NCBI GenBank assembly: GCA_963824225.1
Contig: CAWGOF010000003.1
Location: forward strand, 1,550,001 to 1,614,000
From: CAWGOF01 sp963824225
GTDB lineage: Bacteria; Acidobacteriota; Polarisedimenticolia; Polarisedimenticolales; Polarisedimenticolaceae
DNA: 64,000 nucleotides
Direction: 5' to 3'
A program made the translations under genes and the position numbers. Position 1 is the first letter of the stretch; each line of letters opens with the position of its first letter. Below the pieces are notes generated by a model that did not search any database, had not been told where the DNA came from, and worked only from the letters and a program-made list of their open reading frames with translations. Below are positions 1-9,327 of the stretch, one piece after another.

Positions 1-584
1 CGACCGTAGTACTTGCGGGCCGCGGCCTCGGCCCCATACACGCCGTCGCCCCACTCGACGACGTTCAGGTACAGCTCGAGCAGACGCGACTTGGGCACGA
101 TCGCATCGGCCGCGTAGGCCAGCGGAACCTCGAGCGCCTTGCGGGCGAACGAGCCGTGGGACGTCAAGAAAAGGTTCTTGACCAGCTGCTGCGTGATCGT
201 CGATCCGCCGCGCCAAGCGCGGCGCCGGCGGTTGTCGTCGACCGCCTCCTGCACCGCGCCCCAGTCGACGCCGTGGTGCGTCAGGAACCTCGAGTCCTCC
301 GCCGCGATCACGGCGTGCTCGAGGTGGTTCGAGATCTGCCCGCGCGCGACGGGCACGCACTGCTTGCGGTACGGCCGGCCGTCGATCCACGCTTCGACGC
401 GGCGCTGGACCTGCATCGCCGTCGTCGGCGGATCGACCCACCGCAGCGCGACGAGACACGCCAGGCACACGAGCACGTACGAGGCGACGACGACGACGAG
501 CCAGCGGGCGACGCGGGCGAGGAGCCGCCTGAGCCGGCCTCGCCCGCCGCGCTTCGCCCAACCCCGCGGAAGGCGCCTGCCCAT
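1..584 (-). CDS. mtgA: Monofunctional peptidoglycan glycosyltransferase (GT51), 3' end beyond window
   Basis: Polymerises lipid II into glycan strands at the inner membrane. The visible 194 residues start with a basic tail and one membrane segment (about 22-48). The GT51 core follows: catalytic Glu96 in the AAEDSRF motif, the GGSTITQQLVKNLF motif (127-140) and the LYLNVVEWG stretch. No transpeptidase domain is expected for a protein of this spacing, but the C-terminus is cut by the window edge, so a bifunctional enzyme cannot be strictly excluded. The ATG at 584 is chosen because it precedes the basic tail. The next gene is divergent. Confidence 0.9.
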   Translation of the reverse strand, partial: MGRRLPRGWAKRGGRGRLRRLLARVARWLVVVVASYVLVCLACLVALRWVDPPTTAMQVQRRVEAWIDGRPYRKQCVPVARGQISNHLEHAVIAAEDSRFLTHHGVDWGAVQEAVDDNRRRRAWRGGSTITQQLVKNLFLTSHGSFARKALEVPLAYAADAIVPKSRLLELYLNVVEWGDGVYGAEAAARKYYG

Positions 585-610
585 GGGAGGGATGGTAACG
601 TCTCCCTGCC

Positions 611-2086
611 ATGTCCAACCGAGACCGCGGCTGCACGGATCGCGAGCTGCTCGACGACATCGCGCGGGAGGCGATGCTCGAGCGCGGCCTCGCCCCAGAG
701 TTCTCGGACGCGGCGAAGCGCCAGGCGGAGAGCATCCCGGGCGCAGCCGCAGACGACGGCCTGCGGGACCTGCGCGGCCTCCCCTGGTGCTCGATCGACA
801 ACGACGACTCGCGGGATCTCGACCAGCTGACGGTCGCCGAGGACTTGAACGGCGGCAACGTCCGCTGCCGGATCGCCGTCGCCGACGTGGACGCGCTGGT
901 GGTGTGCGGCACGCCCGTCGACGACCACGCGCGGCAGAACACGACCACGGTCTACACAGCGGCCCGCATCTTCCCCATGCTGCCGGAGAGGCTTTCGACC
1001 GACCTCACTTCGCTCAACCCGGGAGAGGACCGGATCGCGCTGGTCATCGAGTTGGAAGTCGGGCCCGACGGCGCAGTCGGGCGGAGCGAAGTCTACCGCG
1101 CACGTGTCCACAACCAGGCCAAGCTGGCCTACCCCAGCGTGGGCGTGTGGCTCGAGGGCGAGGCGGACCCTCCCGACAGGGTCCGCGCCGTCTCCGGGCT
1201 GGCCGAGAACCTGAGGCTGCAGGATCGGACGGCGAAGCGCATGCGTGAGCTGCGCCACGAGCACGGCGCGCTCGAGCTGGAGACCATCGAGCCGCGGGCG
1301 GTGCTCGATGACGGGCGGGTGGTCGACCTGACGGCCGAGGCGCGCAACGACGCCAGGAATCTCATCGAGGACTTCATGATCGCGGCCAACGGCGTGATCG
1401 CGCGCTACCTCGAGTCCAAGGGCTTGCCCAGCATGCGGCGCGTGGTGCGCTCCCCCGAGCGATGGGATCGCATCGAGGCGATCGCGGAGGAGCTCGGCGA
1501 GCGGCTACCGCACGATCCCGATCCCATCGCGCTCGAGCAGTTCCTGGTCCGCCGCCGCAAGGCGGACCCCCTGCGCTTCCCCGACCTCTCGCTCGCAGTC
1601 GTAAAGGCGCTGGGCGCGGGGGAGTACGTGCTGGAGGAGCCGGGCCAGTACTCGGTCGGGCATTTCGGTCTGGCGGTTCGCGACTATGCCCACTCCACGG
1701 CACCCAACCGGCGCTTCCCGGACCTGATCACCCACCGGCTGGTGAAGGCGGCGCTTGCGGGCGAGAAGCCCCCGTACTCCACGGACGAGCTGAGCGAGCT
1801 GGCCCGGCACTGTACACAGGCCGAGGACGCCGCGAACAAGGTGGAGCGCAGGGTGCGCAAGTCGGCGGCGGCTTGTCTGCTCGAGGGGCGGATCGGCGAG
1901 AGGTTCGATGGCCTGGTCACGGGAGCGTCGGAGAAGGGAACCTGGGTGCGCGTCTTCCACCCGCCGGTGGAAGGGAAGGTCGTGCACGGCGCCCACGGCC
2001 TCGACATTGGGCAGAGGGTGCGCGTGAAGCTCGTGGCGGTGGACGTGGAGAACGGCTTCATCGACTTCGCGCGCGCACACCGCTGA
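611..2086 (+). CDS. RNB-domain exoribonuclease (short RNase II/R family)
   Basis: A 491-residue protein dominated by an RNB catalytic domain, the 3'-5' hydrolytic exoribonuclease fold of RNase II and RNase R. The metal-binding motif is IDNDDSRDLDQ at 62-72, giving Asp63, Asp69 and Asp71 as equivalents of E. coli RNase II Asp201, Asp207 and Asp209. The fourth Asp of the family (Asp210) is Gln here. The conserved HSTAPNRRFPDLITHRLV segment follows, and a short S1-like tail (about 425-490). It lacks the N-terminal cold-shock domains of RNase R. Substrate is presumably structured or short RNA. It diverges from the transglycosylase gene with a 26-base gap. Confidence 0.88.
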   Translation: MSNRDRGCTDRELLDDIAREAMLERGLAPEFSDAAKRQAESIPGAAADDGLRDLRGLPWCSIDNDDSRDLDQLTVAEDLNGGNVRCRIAVADVDALVVCGTPVDDHARQNTTTVYTAARIFPMLPERLSTDLTSLNPGEDRIALVIELEVGPDGAVGRSEVYRARVHNQAKLAYPSVGVWLEGEADPPDRVRAVSGLAENLRLQDRTAKRMRELRHEHGALELETIEPRAVLDDGRVVDLTAEARNDARNLIEDFMIAANGVIARYLESKGLPSMRRVVRSPERWDRIEAIAEELGERLPHDPDPIALEQFLVRRRKADPLRFPDLSLAVVKALGAGEYVLEEPGQYSVGHFGLAVRDYAHSTAPNRRFPDLITHRLVKAALAGEKPPYSTDELSELARHCTQAEDAANKVERRVRKSAAACLLEGRIGERFDGLVTGASEKGTWVRVFHPPVEGKVVHGAHGLDIGQRVRVKLVAVDVENGFIDFARAHR

Positions 2087-2095
2087 GGGATCGGC

Positions 2096-2305
2096 TCAGC
2101 CGGCTTGCGGGCCGCCGGGTTCGCGTCGCTTGCGCCACAGACCGAAGAGCACGGTGAGGAGCGCGAGGCCGATCTCGTCGACGAACGGCACGATGTCCGG
2201 GAACACGAAGTCCAGCGCCGTGACCACGACGAGCAGGACGAACACCGCCGGGAACCGGAGGTTCAGCCCGCCGACGATCCGCTCGATCCACCGCCCGGGA
2301 GCCAC
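2096..2305 (-). CDS. Small two-segment membrane protein, DUF6116-like
   Basis: A 69-residue protein with a GTG start preceded by GGGAGG about seven bases upstream on the minus strand. Two hydrophobic stretches (about 18-34 and 42-56) flank the motif FPDIVPFVDEIGLALLTVLF, followed by a basic tail. This resembles the small DUF6116 membrane proteins of Gram-negative bacteria. Function is unknown. It converges with the RNB gene, leaving nine bases between stops. Confidence 0.6.
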   Translation of the reverse strand: MAPGRWIERIVGGLNLRFPAVFVLLVVVTALDFVFPDIVPFVDEIGLALLTVLFGLWRKRREPGGPQAG

Positions 2306-2410
2306 GCTGCGTCCTCCCTGAGCCGTCTAGCATAGCCGGCTTCTCCCCGCCGGCGCCTCGGGAGTCTCCCCCGATGCGGAGAGGTGCGAGCGTGAGCGAC
2401 ACTCGATCGC

Positions 2411-3367
2411 GTGACGAAGGTCGGGCGCCTCCTCGGACGCGCAGCGCCGCCCGCGCTGCTCACGGTCTGTTTGTTCCCGCGGTGCGATGCCGCGGCGTCC
2501 GTCGAGCCGCGGGGTGAGCTCGACCTCGGCTATCGCTTCGCCGAGTTCGGCTGGACGATCGCGGGCACACCCGAGGGCACGAGCCCGAACATCGCGTCCG
2601 AGCTCGAGTGGACCGATCTCGGCGTCCTGCAGCTTCGGCTCGGAGGGGACCTGGTCCTCGAGCGCCATCTCTGGCTCGGCGGCTCGTTCACCTTCGGCTC
2701 GATCCGTTCCGGGGCGAACCGGGACTCCGACTACCTCGGTGACAACCGTACGTTCGAGTACTCGCGCAGCGAGAACGGCGCCGACAGCGGCGACATCCTC
2801 GATGCCGACGCCGGGATCGGCTACATGTTCCGCGGGACGCGCTACGACCTGCTCGTGGCAGCCGGCTACGCCGCGACGCGCCAGGACCTGCGCCTCGTCG
2901 ATGGCGTGCAGGTGATCTCGGACGAGGAGCTGCTGGGAGAGCCGCTGCCGCCGCTCGGCCCGTTCGAGGGTCTCGACAGCAGCTACGAGGCGCACTGGGA
3001 CGGGCCGTGGCTCGGGGGGGAAGCGCGCATCCCGCTCGCCGAGCGCTCGCGCATCCTCGGCCGTCTGCGCCTGCACCGCGCCGACTACGAGGCCCAGGCC
3101 AACTGGAACCTGCGCGACGACTTTGCCCACCCGGTCAGCTTCGAGCATCTGGCGGACGGCGACGGCTTCGAGCTGCGCGTCGACTACGCACGGCGTGCGG
3201 CGCGGTCCCGCTGGGGCTGGCAAGTCGCGGTCGATTACGCGCGCTGGACGACGGAGGCCGGTGTCGATCGCGTGTTCCTCTCGGACGGCACGTCAGCCCA
3301 GACGCGTCTCAACGAGGCGAGCTGGTCGAGCCTCGCGCTCTCCGTCGGCGTCGCGTTCGGTCCCTAG
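2411..3367 (+). CDS. Predicted outer-membrane beta-barrel protein
   Basis: A 318-residue protein with an N-terminal hydrophobic stretch ending near CDAAASVE, consistent with a signal peptide. The remainder alternates polar and aromatic residues in strand-like blocks, for example GWTIAGTPEG, LWLGGSFTFGSI and WGWQVAVDYARW, and ends with a hydrophobic strand ending in GVAFGP. Barrel proteins of the omptin or Protochlamydia-type outer membrane class look like this, but no catalytic residues were identified. The convergent stop overlaps the HEAT-repeat gene by four bases. Family assignment is by pattern only. Confidence 0.55.
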   Translation: MTKVGRLLGRAAPPALLTVCLFPRCDAAASVEPRGELDLGYRFAEFGWTIAGTPEGTSPNIASELEWTDLGVLQLRLGGDLVLERHLWLGGSFTFGSIRSGANRDSDYLGDNRTFEYSRSENGADSGDILDADAGIGYMFRGTRYDLLVAAGYAATRQDLRLVDGVQVISDEELLGEPLPPLGPFEGLDSSYEAHWDGPWLGGEARIPLAERSRILGRLRLHRADYEAQANWNLRDDFAHPVSFEHLADGDGFELRVDYARRAARSRWGWQVAVDYARWTTEAGVDRVFLSDGTSAQTRLNEASWSSLALSVGVAFGP

Positions 3368-5169
3368 TCTCCCGGGCGCCACCAGCCGTCCCAGCCATGG
3401 CGAGAGCCCTGGCGCTCGATCACGGCCGGCAGGAACGCTCGCACCGCGGCTCCCAGCGGACTGGCGGCCCATTTGTCGGCCTCCTGTAGCACGGTCAACG
3501 CTTCGTCGTCCGACGGATCGACGCTCAACCGCACGCCGACGAGCGTCGATCCGCGGTCGAACGTCTCCACGATCCCCTGCTCCTCGAGGACACGAAACGA
3601 CTCGTCGAGCGTGGCGTCGAGGGGCATGTCGAAGTCGGGGGTCTCCGTCGGAGCGCTCTTCACGTCATCGGGCTGCTCCGCTCGTACCGTCCCGGCTGGC
3701 ACCCAACACGGCTTGTCGTCGTCGTTCGAGACGGAGAACCATATCGAGTCTCCGTCGTCGAATCGGTCGTGCTCGAGGACCACGCTCCCGGCGGCGAGCC
3801 GCCACGCGCGCTCGAAGGGCAGTTCGATCGAGGGCCCGTCGTAGCAGCGCGTGCTGGTCTCATCGCCGACGACTACCATCCGCGTGACCTCGTAGCCGAC
3901 GGGGAAACCTCCGCAGCGGCTCCTGGTCTCTCGTTCGTGCTCCGCAACGAGCCATTTCGCCGCTTCGCGCACGTCCTCGTCTGCGTCCCCGACGGAGAGC
4001 GCACGGAGCGTGGGACGGAAGCGTTCGATCGGCGGTCCGGCGTAGAGTGCTCCGATCGCCGTCAAGCGCACCATCTTGGGCTCGTCCGGGGCGAGCGAAT
4101 CCAGCAGCAGGCGCTCGAGGTCTGGAGCCGGCGCCGCCCAGTCGAGCGCGCCGAGCGCATGGGCGCGTAGCGCTTCCGGACCTTCGCGAGCGCGCCGCAC
4201 GAGAAGCGGTAGGTCAGCTGCGCTTGTGTGACGTGCCAGGATGTCGATCGAGGCACGCGCGACCGCGGCGTTCTCGTCCCACAGGCGTTTGCGCGCATGG
4301 CTGAGGATGAGCGTCGAACCCGCCGCCTCCAGAGCTGCCAGGAGCGATGGCTCGAACCAGGGCTCGGCGCGCGAGCTCAGACGGGGTTCGAGCAACGACA
4401 GAAGCGGCCTGAGGTTCTCCTGCGGTTGAGACGACAACGCTTTCACCGCGGCCACCCGCAAGAGCGGCGCACCCGTCGTCGCCCGACGACCCAAGCTCGC
4501 CGCACCTTCCGGCGAACGTTGCTCCGCCACGCAGTCGATCGCGGCCCGCGCCAGCTCGAGGTCGGCGTCCCACAGCAGCGCCATGCAGTGCTCCACCTGG
4601 ACGTGCGATTCGAAGTCGTGGAGGTTGGTCAACAAGACGGCCCGGACCCACGGCGTCCGCTCGCTCGACCAGCGTTTCTCAAGGAGCTTCACGATCTCCT
4701 CGTCGTCGAGCGAGGAGTCTTCCGTCAAGAACTCGATCGCCCGCATGCGCACCGACGGCGCAGGGTGATGTAGGAGCGCCGCGAACACAGGTGTCGTCTC
4801 CTCGAGCATCTCGTCGGCCAGGGTCGCAACGACTCGATCGAGGACCCAAGTGTCCTCCTCCCCGAGGACGTACCTGCGTAGTCGCTCGATCACGCTCTCG
4901 GCAATGCTCGCGTCTCCCAGGGGCGGCAGGTCGAACCAGTAGAACGGCGTGTCCCCCTCGTCATTCGCGCGAAGGGCGAGGAGTTTCTCCTCGCGGCTTG
5001 CCGTCTCCAGCACGTCCAGAGCGTGGAGGAGACCGGCCCATTGCTCGTCCGTCGCCTCTTCCGGAGCCGACGTCTCGACGTCCCGCATGGCGACGACGCT
5101 GCCCGTCGCGCTTCCCGGCAGCACCGCACCGATCCAGCAAGCGACCATCGACACTCGACAATGGCGCAT
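3364..5169 (-). CDS. Secreted HEAT-repeat protein
   Basis: A 601-residue protein with a signal-like N-terminus (basic start, hydrophobic run, then GSATGSVVA). Helical HEAT-type repeats fill about 60-430, with recurring units such as PAPSVRMRAIEFL, LARAAIDCVAEQ and ENAAVARASIDILARH. The C-terminal third is acidic and not recognised. HEAT solenoids act as protein-binding scaffolds; no partner is evident. The reading frame is open to 5370, but the ATG at 5169 is preferred: it has GGGAGG nine bases upstream and begins the signal peptide. Confidence 0.65.
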   Translation of the reverse strand: MRHCRVSMVACWIGAVLPGSATGSVVAMRDVETSAPEEATDEQWAGLLHALDVLETASREEKLLALRANDEGDTPFYWFDLPPLGDASIAESVIERLRRYVLGEEDTWVLDRVVATLADEMLEETTPVFAALLHHPAPSVRMRAIEFLTEDSSLDDEEIVKLLEKRWSSERTPWVRAVLLTNLHDFESHVQVEHCMALLWDADLELARAAIDCVAEQRSPEGAASLGRRATTGAPLLRVAAVKALSSQPQENLRPLLSLLEPRLSSRAEPWFEPSLLAALEAAGSTLILSHARKRLWDENAAVARASIDILARHTSAADLPLLVRRAREGPEALRAHALGALDWAAPAPDLERLLLDSLAPDEPKMVRLTAIGALYAGPPIERFRPTLRALSVGDADEDVREAAKWLVAEHERETRSRCGGFPVGYEVTRMVVVGDETSTRCYDGPSIELPFERAWRLAAGSVVLEHDRFDDGDSIWFSVSNDDDKPCWVPAGTVRAEQPDDVKSAPTETPDFDMPLDATLDESFRVLEEQGIVETFDRGSTLVGVRLSVDPSDDEALTVLQEADKWAASPLGAAVRAFLPAVIERQGSRHGWDGWWRPGD

Positions 5170-5375
5170 GAAGTGCCTCCCGCCTTGCATGGCTTCCTCT
5201 GCATGGAGCTTGCGCGCACATCGGTCGCCGCGACGCAGAGGCGGGCCGCTTGCGCTGCGGCGATGCCGCGATCGACCGACCGCTAGCTCGGACGATGCGC
5301 GCGTGCAAGAGTGTGCGGTTCGGCCGCAGCGCATGCTGCGAGCGGAGCCGCCCGTTGAGCGATCGAACACGGAGC

Positions 5376-6293
5376 ATGCGGTGGCGGATGCCCGGCTCGC
5401 TCCTGCTGACCGGGATCGCCGATGTGTGGGCGGCGCTCGCCGACGGACGGCGCGGCGGCTCGCCGCGCTCGGGTCTCGTGCTGATGGTCGCGTCGGCCGC
5501 GGCGTTCGCGGCGATGGCCGCGGCGGTCAAGGCGCTGCTCCCCGATACGCCGATCCAGGCGGTCGTGCTGTCGCGCGGCGTGATCATGGTCGCCGTGTTC
5601 GCCGCGATGGCCCGGGTGCAGGGCGTGTCGCTCAAGGGCACACGGCCCGGCGTGCTCCTGGCGCGCGGACTCCTCGGCTACGCCGCGCTCTCCTGCTACT
5701 TCTGGTCGGTGCACCACCTCCCGCTCGGGGATGCGGTCCTGCTGCAGTACAGCCATCCCGTGTTCGTCGCGCTCGTGGCCCCGCGGTTTCTCGGCGAGCG
5801 CGCGGGGGCCGGACACGGCTGGGTCCTCGGGATCGCGCTACTCGGGGTCGCGCTGATCGTGCACCCGACGGGCGGCTTCCGCCCCGCGGCCCTCGTCGGG
5901 ATCCTGGGCTCGTTGCTCTCGAGCCTGGCCTATCTCACGGTGCGCGAGCTATCGCGCACCGAGCACCCGCTGACGATCCTGTTCTGGTTTCCGCTCGCGT
6001 CGCTCGTTCCAGCGCTCGTCGCCACGCTCGCGGGCGGCCTGTCCCACGTGCCGCTCGACGCTCGATCGATCGCCGGGCACCTGCTCGTCGCCGCGACCGC
6101 GCTCGTCGGCCAGGTCGCGCTGACACTCGGTCTCGCCCGCGCAGGCGCGGCGCGCGCGACCGCGGTCACGCTCTCGGGCCCGGTGTTCGGCGTGCTGTTC
6201 GATCTCGCGATCTTCGGTCACCTGCCCGACGCGGCATCGTTCGCCGGGATGCTCCTCGTCCTCGGCGCACTCGCGCGCCTCGGCTGGCGCTGA
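5376..6293 (+). CDS. EamA/DMT-family transporter
   Basis: About 305 residues forming two EamA repeats with around ten hydrophobic helices. The first repeat starts near SGLVLMVASAAAFAAMAAAVK, and the first repeat's PLGDAVLLQYSHPVFVAL segment is the classic 'drug/metabolite' signature. EamA proteins export small metabolites or amino acids across the inner membrane; the substrate here is unknown. Start is uncertain between ATGs at 5376 and 5388. It converges with the next gene, with three bases between stops, and diverges from the HEAT-repeat gene. Confidence 0.82.
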   Translation: MRWRMPGSLLLTGIADVWAALADGRRGGSPRSGLVLMVASAAAFAAMAAAVKALLPDTPIQAVVLSRGVIMVAVFAAMARVQGVSLKGTRPGVLLARGLLGYAALSCYFWSVHHLPLGDAVLLQYSHPVFVALVAPRFLGERAGAGHGWVLGIALLGVALIVHPTGGFRPAALVGILGSLLSSLAYLTVRELSRTEHPLTILFWFPLASLVPALVATLAGGLSHVPLDARSIAGHLLVAATALVGQVALTLGLARAGAARATAVTLSGPVFGVLFDLAIFGHLPDAASFAGMLLVLGALARLGWR

Positions 6294-6296
6294 CCG

Positions 6297-8795
6297 TTAG
6301 CGGGCGGTGCGGAGCTCGGCGCAGCGCGGCGCGGGGTTGCGGGCCAGCTGCTCGGTCGTGCAGCCGAAGGCGTAGAGGAAGAACTCCGTGCCCTGCGAGG
6401 CTCGCGCCGCCTCGACGTGGAGCCGCGTCGCGCCCTCGGCCGCAGCCCGGACGTAGGATCGCAGCGCCGCGTTCTCGCGCGCGATCGCCGCGGCGAGATC
6501 CGGCCGATCGGCGAGCGGTCGGACGAACGCCCAGTCGGCCGGCGCCGGCTCGAGCAGCGTGCGGATGTCGCGGTCGGCCATGTTGCTGCCCTGCGTGCGG
6601 AAGAACTCCATGCGCGGCCGGTCGTCCGTGATCGCGGGCGCGCCGGCGACCCAGCGCTCGATCCCGGAACGATCGAGGAGCAACGTTCCGAGGAGCGCCG
6701 CGGGCGTCTCGAGGAACGCGCGCGTGAGGTTGCGCCGGGTCCTGGGGCTCGACCACGCGGCGTCGAGCCGTGGAGCCTCGAGCCGCAGCGGCTCGACCGA
6801 GCCGACGAGCACGGCATCCCGGACCGACGGGAGCCACAGCTGGACGTGGGGGAACGCATCGAGGAACGTCCGTGCGGTCATCCGCGCCGAGGCCAGGCTC
6901 TGCGCGTGGAGCGGAAGCCACTGCGCGACCGCCCCGCCGGGCTCGAGGTGCGCGAGACACGCCGCGTAGAACTCGCGCGAGTACAGATGCGCGGCGCCGG
7001 CGACGATCGGCGGTGGCGGCTCGACCGTGATCACGTCGAACGTCTCGCGCGTGGTCTCGAGCCAGTGCCGGCCGTCCTCGCGGATGAGCCGCACGCGCGG
7101 GTCGGCGAACGCGCGATCGTTCTCGTCCTCGAACAGCGGGAGCGCGTCGAGCACGCCCTCGCTGAGCTCGACGGCGACGATCGACGTCAGCGCGTCGTGC
7201 GAGGCCACGGCCCCGAGCGTGATCCCGGTCCCGACACCGACGGCGAGGGCCCGGCGTGGCGTGCGGGCCAGGAGCACGGGGAGATGGCCTTCGGCGGCCA
7301 TGTAGCGCCACACCGGCTTGACCGTCGCCGTCATCGCCACGCCGTTCGTCAGCAGGCTCTTCGCGTCGGGATCGTAGGCGTAGTTTCGGCGCACGACGGC
7401 GATCGTATCGGTCGCGCTCTCGCGGAAGTACAGGAGCGTCCCGATCTCCTCGGCTCCGCGGCTCGCGCGAAGGAACGCCTGGACGAACCGCGCCGGATCG
7501 ACGAGGACGAGCGGCAGGACACAGGCGCTCGCGGCGAGGAGCGCCGCCGCGCGCTCGCCCGTGCCACGGACCGTGGCGCACAGCAGGACCGCTCCGGCCG
7601 CGGCCTCGACGAGCGCCAGCACGCCGAGCGTGCGTGGCGCGCCGAGGGCCGGCAAGAGCAGCAGGCCCGCGGCGAGAGCGCCGGCGATCGAGGCCGCGGT
7701 GTTCGCCGCGTAGGCCGCCCCGATCTCGCGTCCGACGTCGTGCGCGCTCGCGGCCCAGGCCCGGGCCGCGAGCGGCAACAGCATTCCGGACAGGATCGTC
7801 GGCACGAGGACGACGAGCGCCGACCGCAGCGCGCCGCGCGTGACGAACTCGCCCCACCCGTCGGTCGCGAGCGGCGCCAGGGCCTCGGGGAGCCACGCCA
7901 GGCTCGCCGCGACGTAGCCGCCGATCCCGATCGCGATCCACCCGGCCCAGCGCAACGGCCGCGCGACGTGGCGGGCCAGCGCCCCGAGCGCGAGCGCGCC
8001 GAGGCACACGCCGAGCAGGAACAGCGAGAGCATCAGGCTGAACGAGTAGACGTAGGAGCGCAGCGGGAGGCTCAGGAGCCGCGTCCACGCGACCTCGTAT
8101 CCCAGGGCCGCGAACCCGCCGGTGGCCGCCGCGAGAAGGCCGCCCCAGCGGGGGCCGGCCACGGGCCCGACGACGGACGCTCGCGCGGGCGCGGGCGCGC
8201 GCCCGGACACGGGCGCAGTTGTCCGTCGGTCGCCTCGATCGAGCAAGACGGCGGCGACGGCAATCGCGAGCTGCGCCCCGATCGCGACGTGGGCCGTCCG
8301 CGAGACGCCGAGCGCTTCGAACAGGACGAAGCCGGCAACGAACGTCCCGGCCGCGGCACCGAGCGTGTTCAAGCCGTAGAGCAGGCCGAACGATGCAGCG
8401 AACCCGTCGATGCTGCGGATGCGGTGCCGGCCGAGCGCCGGAAGCGACCCGCCCATCAGCGTCGTGGGGATCAGGAGCAGGCCGAACGCGAGCGCGCCCG
8501 GGAGGGAAAGCCATGCCCGGCCGTCCCCCAGGAGCCACACCAGGACCCACGATGTCGCTGCCGCGCCAGCCTCGAGGAGCCCGAACAAGCGCAACGGCCG
8601 GCGCGAGCGATCGGCGACCTGACCGAAGCATGCGGCGCCGAGCGCGAGCCCGGCGAGGAACGCGGCGAGAACGAGCGCCAGCGCGCGCGTGCTGCTCCCG
8701 AGGAGCCAGGTCATCTGGCGCATGAACACCGTCTCGAGCACGAGCGCGGCGAAGCCCGAGACAACGAAGAGCAGCAGCGTCGCCTGCCGTTGCAC
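6297..8795 (-). CDS. Membrane-anchored spermidine-synthase-like protein
   Basis: An 832-residue protein combining a multi-helix membrane half (about 1-430, starting LLLFVVSGFAALVLE) with a C-terminal Rossmann methyltransferase-like fold of the spermidine synthase type. The AdoMet-binding-like glycine motif is AVGVGTGITLGAV, and an acidic motif DVITVEPPPP follows. Proteins of this architecture are common in large-genome bacteria and their reaction is mostly unproven; aminopropyl transfer is only one possibility. GTG at 8795 is chosen because it directly precedes the first membrane helix, although the frame is open to 9158. Confidence 0.75.
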   Translation of the reverse strand: MQRQATLLLFVVSGFAALVLETVFMRQMTWLLGSSTRALALVLAAFLAGLALGAACFGQVADRSRRPLRLFGLLEAGAAATSWVLVWLLGDGRAWLSLPGALAFGLLLIPTTLMGGSLPALGRHRIRSIDGFAASFGLLYGLNTLGAAAGTFVAGFVLFEALGVSRTAHVAIGAQLAIAVAAVLLDRGDRRTTAPVSGRAPAPARASVVGPVAGPRWGGLLAAATGGFAALGYEVAWTRLLSLPLRSYVYSFSLMLSLFLLGVCLGALALGALARHVARPLRWAGWIAIGIGGYVAASLAWLPEALAPLATDGWGEFVTRGALRSALVVLVPTILSGMLLPLAARAWAASAHDVGREIGAAYAANTAASIAGALAAGLLLLPALGAPRTLGVLALVEAAAGAVLLCATVRGTGERAAALLAASACVLPLVLVDPARFVQAFLRASRGAEEIGTLLYFRESATDTIAVVRRNYAYDPDAKSLLTNGVAMTATVKPVWRYMAAEGHLPVLLARTPRRALAVGVGTGITLGAVASHDALTSIVAVELSEGVLDALPLFEDENDRAFADPRVRLIREDGRHWLETTRETFDVITVEPPPPIVAGAAHLYSREFYAACLAHLEPGGAVAQWLPLHAQSLASARMTARTFLDAFPHVQLWLPSVRDAVLVGSVEPLRLEAPRLDAAWSSPRTRRNLTRAFLETPAALLGTLLLDRSGIERWVAGAPAITDDRPRMEFFRTQGSNMADRDIRTLLEPAPADWAFVRPLADRPDLAAAIARENAALRSYVRAAAEGATRLHVEAARASQGTEFFLYAFGCTTEQLARNPAPRCAELRTAR

Positions 8796-8858
8796 GGCGG
8801 GAAGGGTACCGTTGCCCGATTCTTGACGTACATTCGTCCGCTGCGTATGGTTTTTCAT

Positions 8859-9089
8859 ATGAAGACGACTCTGCTGATCGACGACGCGATCATGGCACAG
8901 CTCAAGCGTGAAGCGGCTCGTCAGGGGCGCACGATGTCCGAGCTCGTGGAGACCGCGTTGCGCCTGATGTTCCGCCCACCACACTCCACGCGCCCGACTC
9001 TGTCGCCGCTGCCGACGTTCCGCAGCGGGGGCCATCTCGTGGACATCGCGGATCGTGATGCGCTCTACCAAGCGATGGAAGGCCGATAG
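8859..9089 (+). CDS. Ribbon-helix-helix antitoxin, VapB-like
   Basis: A 76-residue protein that opens MKTTLLIDDAIMAQLKREAA and continues with GRTMSELVETALR. This is the ribbon-helix-helix DNA-binding fold of VapB antitoxins, with a downstream tail that would wrap the toxin. The ATG at 8859 lies 63 bases from the divergent membrane protein start. Directly after the stop comes a shrunken vapC remnant, so this antitoxin appears orphaned. Confidence 0.75.
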   Translation: MKTTLLIDDAIMAQLKREAARQGRTMSELVETALRLMFRPPHSTRPTLSPLPTFRSGGHLVDIADRDALYQAMEGR

Positions 9090-9240
9090 GTTCTGGTCGC
9101 GACCGAGCGTCATGCAACCGTGGCTGAGCGGATCGCCGAGGTACCGCACCTCGCGCATCTACACGCGGGATGCCGACTTCCACCGGTTCCGTTTCCTTGA
9201 GGCGGTCGATCCAGCGACTCCGGAGCTTCGAGAACCGCGC
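9090..9240 (+). pseudogene. Degenerate vapC (PIN-domain toxin) relic
   Basis: Immediately after the antitoxin stop, one frame reads VLVATERHATVAERIAEVPHLA. A second frame then reads RIYTRDADFHRFRFLEAVDP. Both blocks belong to the middle and end of VapC PIN-domain RNases; TRDADFHRF is the usual C-terminal acidic motif. The N-terminal half with the first catalytic Asp is missing, and the segment between the blocks is deleted with a frame change. No functional toxin can be made. Confidence 0.7.
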
Positions 9241-9327
9241 CGGCCACGAGCAAGGTCGAGACGGGCCCGCGCACGATCGTAGCGGGCCCTGTGCACGGGA
9301 GCGCGTTCCCCGCTATCCTCAGCGCGT

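Noticed and set aside
6417..9089. Very long plus-strand open frame of 890 codons
   Set aside because: It is antisense to the spermidine-synthase-like gene, Arg/Pro-rich with no domains. Only its last 77 codons, the VapB-like antitoxin, are real.
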